A program made the translations under genes and the position numbers. The notes below the pieces were generated by a model. It saw nothing but the letters and a program-made list of their open reading frames with translations, was not told where the DNA came from and made no database searches. 64,000 bases of DNA from Antedon mediterranea (taxonomy: Eukaryota; Echinodermata; Crinoidea; Comatulida; Antedonidae). Below are positions 61,901 through 64,000 of this stretch, one piece after another (the first letter of the stretch is position 1; each line of letters opens with the position of its first letter). The stretch is taken from NCBI RefSeq assembly GCF_964355755.1, contig NC_092672.1, forward strand, positions 11,156,501-11,220,500, read 5' to 3'.

Positions 61901-63740
61901 ATATGGTGCGCCAAACTAGTCTTTGTCAAAACGAACACACATTGTCGTGCGCAAACGATAACAATAAAACGGCTTCGTGGCTCCTCGTCGCGGTGACACT
62001 GATAAACCATGAGGCCTATATAGCACAATACAGATTTTTTTTAAGGTATTGGTGCTGTGTGATGGGTTGGCAACGAAGACCAAGCTAACTTTGGCAAGAA
62101 ATATCGAATTTGGCTCTGATGCATAATTTCTGATGAAAGTAGGTCTTGGTATTCTATACACTAACAAAACGCATTCCGTAGCCCAGTTATCGCAATACTT
62201 CATAAGCGAAAGATCTTTTGCGTGGTATTTGATTTATTTTATATACAGTATATTCACTTCTATTTTCTTTAAGGATGTATGTATATACAAACTTAAAAGG
62301 TAGGCAAATATTTATGGGACATACACTGGTAGCGTCCTCCTTTTTGATGATTGTCATTCCATTAATTACATACACATGTACTGTACATGCTTGTGGGTTG
62401 TGGGTTTGAAGGGGCCGGCCGCACACGTTGTATACTCACGAACGAACACGACGGTAATGCATCTTTCGCTCGTGTGACTTGTACGATGGTGGTCAAACAA
62501 CCACGAGCCAATGTAAACAAGGAAAGCTAATTCAAGTTCGTTGTAATGATGCGTTCACATTGTCTTTTCGTATTTAAAAAACACTACTTTAATAAACAAA
62601 AAACTTTTTTTTTAAATAAGGCCATAATTGGGATGATATACCGTCTGTGGACGTATTTTACCATATAAAATGATCAATACTATTTAAACAATTCATCTAA
62701 AGTGAATATATTAGTATTTAAGAGAAACATCAGAAGGTTCTAATAAACATGATTTAAGTATTATTTAGCAAAAATTATGACCCAGCATGCCTATAATTAT
62801 TATAGGCCTAATATTCTAACTACTGTATTATACATAAATAAATCAAATAATAGCTATCTTCTTATATTAACTTATGTTGAGTAATGGTGATAACAATTAA
62901 TATAGTTTGAACTATATCTTATTTTTAAACAATATATGCACTTGTGTGTAGAGAGGAATAGTTAAAATAAAGAAAATTATGAAAAAAGTGGATAATACAT
63001 ATAAAAGTATAAAAAAGTATATAACTGACCAAACTGTTTCGATCAAACCGTATAAAAGATAGGCCTACAAGAAAGTACAAGAAAATGACTGAAAAAAAAA
63101 TCAAAATAACAAGGGAATATATATTTGGATGAAGTGTAAAATCATTGTATTGATCATTTGAGAATGGAATGAATAAAATAATGGTTAACGCCACAAAAGA
63201 GAAAGAAAAACAATAGAAATATCCCGAGAAGAATTATTTCAACATTTTCACACATTACAATAAATTGCCAGGGCGCCACCAAACAAACCACTTAAGTTCA
63301 ATGACCCCCCAAAGGCACGATAACTCTATAACATTAATAATGATTATGATTTATTAATAATGATGATTTGAATTTTCAACAGACGTGCTGACAATTAAAT
63401 GGACTATTTTTAGAAAATATTACGGGATGAATGGTGTACACTTGTCAATTTATTTCATAAAAAAGTTCATGATTCAATAAATTTATTTTTTTTTCTGAAG
63501 CCAGAAACCAGTCATTCGCCAAGGCAAAGTAGCTTTTCCTGAGGTTCTAAATTTACTTATGATGAATACCCGGCCTCGTACGTACCATTAGGTTTATATC
63601 GTGATCAAGTTATGATACATTAAACATGACATAGTTTCATTATAATATTCATATGCACTTCTCATAATTTATTTTCAAACGACAACGTTGTAGCCTTATT
63701 TATTTTACTTTATTTATTTATTTTATTTCACCTTATGTAT
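58960..63740. other. Gene-free stretch; nothing recognised apart from the minisatellite
   Basis: Reading all frames shows only short open stretches without family resemblance. A short imperfect direct repeat (CGACTGCGCTTTTACCGTTA) occurs at about 60530 and 60620. AT-rich sequence dominates 62600-63240. Confidence 0.5.
59393..59955 (+). repeat. 13-bp minisatellite (CTATTTGTACCAC)
   Basis: About 560 bp of imperfect repeats of TTTGTACCACCTC with variants TGTAACCACC and CCGCTTTTTG. The array is more diverged at its left edge and more regular around 59640-59890, where a ~120-bp block is itself duplicated. Confidence 0.92.
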
Positions 63741-63744
63741 AGAG

Positions 63745-63865
63745 TTTGATCCTAAACAGCGTATGCTGACAATCAAGGGGCCTCTGTGTGTATACTAGTA
63801 CACCGGAGTAACCCCCTACTCGTCTCAAAAGATGTACTTAGGTTCTTTAAAGTGTAATAACGACC
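63745..63865 (+). repeat. Dispersed repeat, family 'GGTTCTTTAAAGT', copy 4
   Basis: Contains TACACCGGAGTAACCCCCTA and AGATGTACTTAGGTTCTTTA followed by AAGTG. Most similar to the copy at 35765-35930. Confidence 0.65.
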
Positions 63866-64000
63866 CTACGTAGGCCTATAAACAATGAAATAAATGTTAG
63901 TATAATAATAATATTTCAACATTAATAGTATGCCATCATGGTATATTTTACATCTGTAGATGATAGTACAGTACACAGTACCATTACTGTCAGCAATATC

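Noticed and set aside
61903-62088. Possible small exon (MVRQTSLCQNEHTLSC)
   Set aside because: It follows a TTTGCAG acceptor-like site but shows no homology I can recognise, no partner exons and a stop after 61 codons.

Overview
The window is AT-rich animal nuclear DNA with split genes, long introns and dense transposon debris. Conserved single-copy metazoan genes, a TSP1/Ig membrane protein and the recurring TAGGCCTA-type motifs point to a marine invertebrate. I think an echinoderm most likely, but the sequence alone does not prove this. All gene models below were read by eye from exon homology, GT/AG borders and phase consistency.

Layout. (1) 1-10.7 kb, minus strand: 5' two thirds of an enolase gene (nine coding exons, residues 1-271; the 3' exons lie beyond the left edge), with a probable non-coding first exon near 10.65 kb. 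Its first intron holds a TTAA-flanked 3.9 kb element with ~0.7 kb inverted repeats and a broken C2H2-finger gene, then an inverted repeat carrying two tRNA-like sequences. (2) 13.6-20.2 kb, plus strand: complete YEATS4/GAS41 gene in six exons, with a 16-copy 23-bp minisatellite in intron 3. Enolase and YEATS4 are divergently arranged; LINE remains fill the space between them and YEATS4 intron 1. (3) 20.9-24.6 kb: a foldback element, a young short LTR retrotransposon with a 5-bp target duplication, and an 86-88-bp tandem repeat. (4) 25.8-57.7 kb, plus strand: a pair of related genes. Gene A (25.8-31.3 kb) encodes a secreted protein with three TSP1 domains and a basic Tyr/Pro-rich 44-residue repeat tail. 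Gene B (40.5-57.7 kb, ten exons, 986 residues) starts the same way but continues into a fourth TSP1 domain, an Ig domain, a transmembrane helix and a Lys-rich then polyproline cytoplasmic tail. (5) Between A and B: several terminal-inverted-repeat elements, a hierarchical ~21-bp satellite, and an apparently intact two-gene PIF/Harbinger transposon with a 3-bp target duplication. (6) Intron 5 of gene B holds a 3.3 kb foldback element whose arms are tandem ~326-bp units. (7) 57.7-64 kb: no gene recognised; one 13-bp minisatellite and a dispersed repeat copy.

How the genes relate. Enolase (glycolysis) and YEATS4 (acyl-lysine histone reader of chromatin complexes) are housekeeping genes. The A/B pair is the most interesting part. 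Gene A is a partial duplicate of gene B's promoter, exons 1-4 and the start of intron 4, so one locus appears to specify a membrane receptor-like protein and a soluble version of its outer part. Nearly all gene B introns are phase 1, so A's exons could in principle also be spliced to B's downstream exons.
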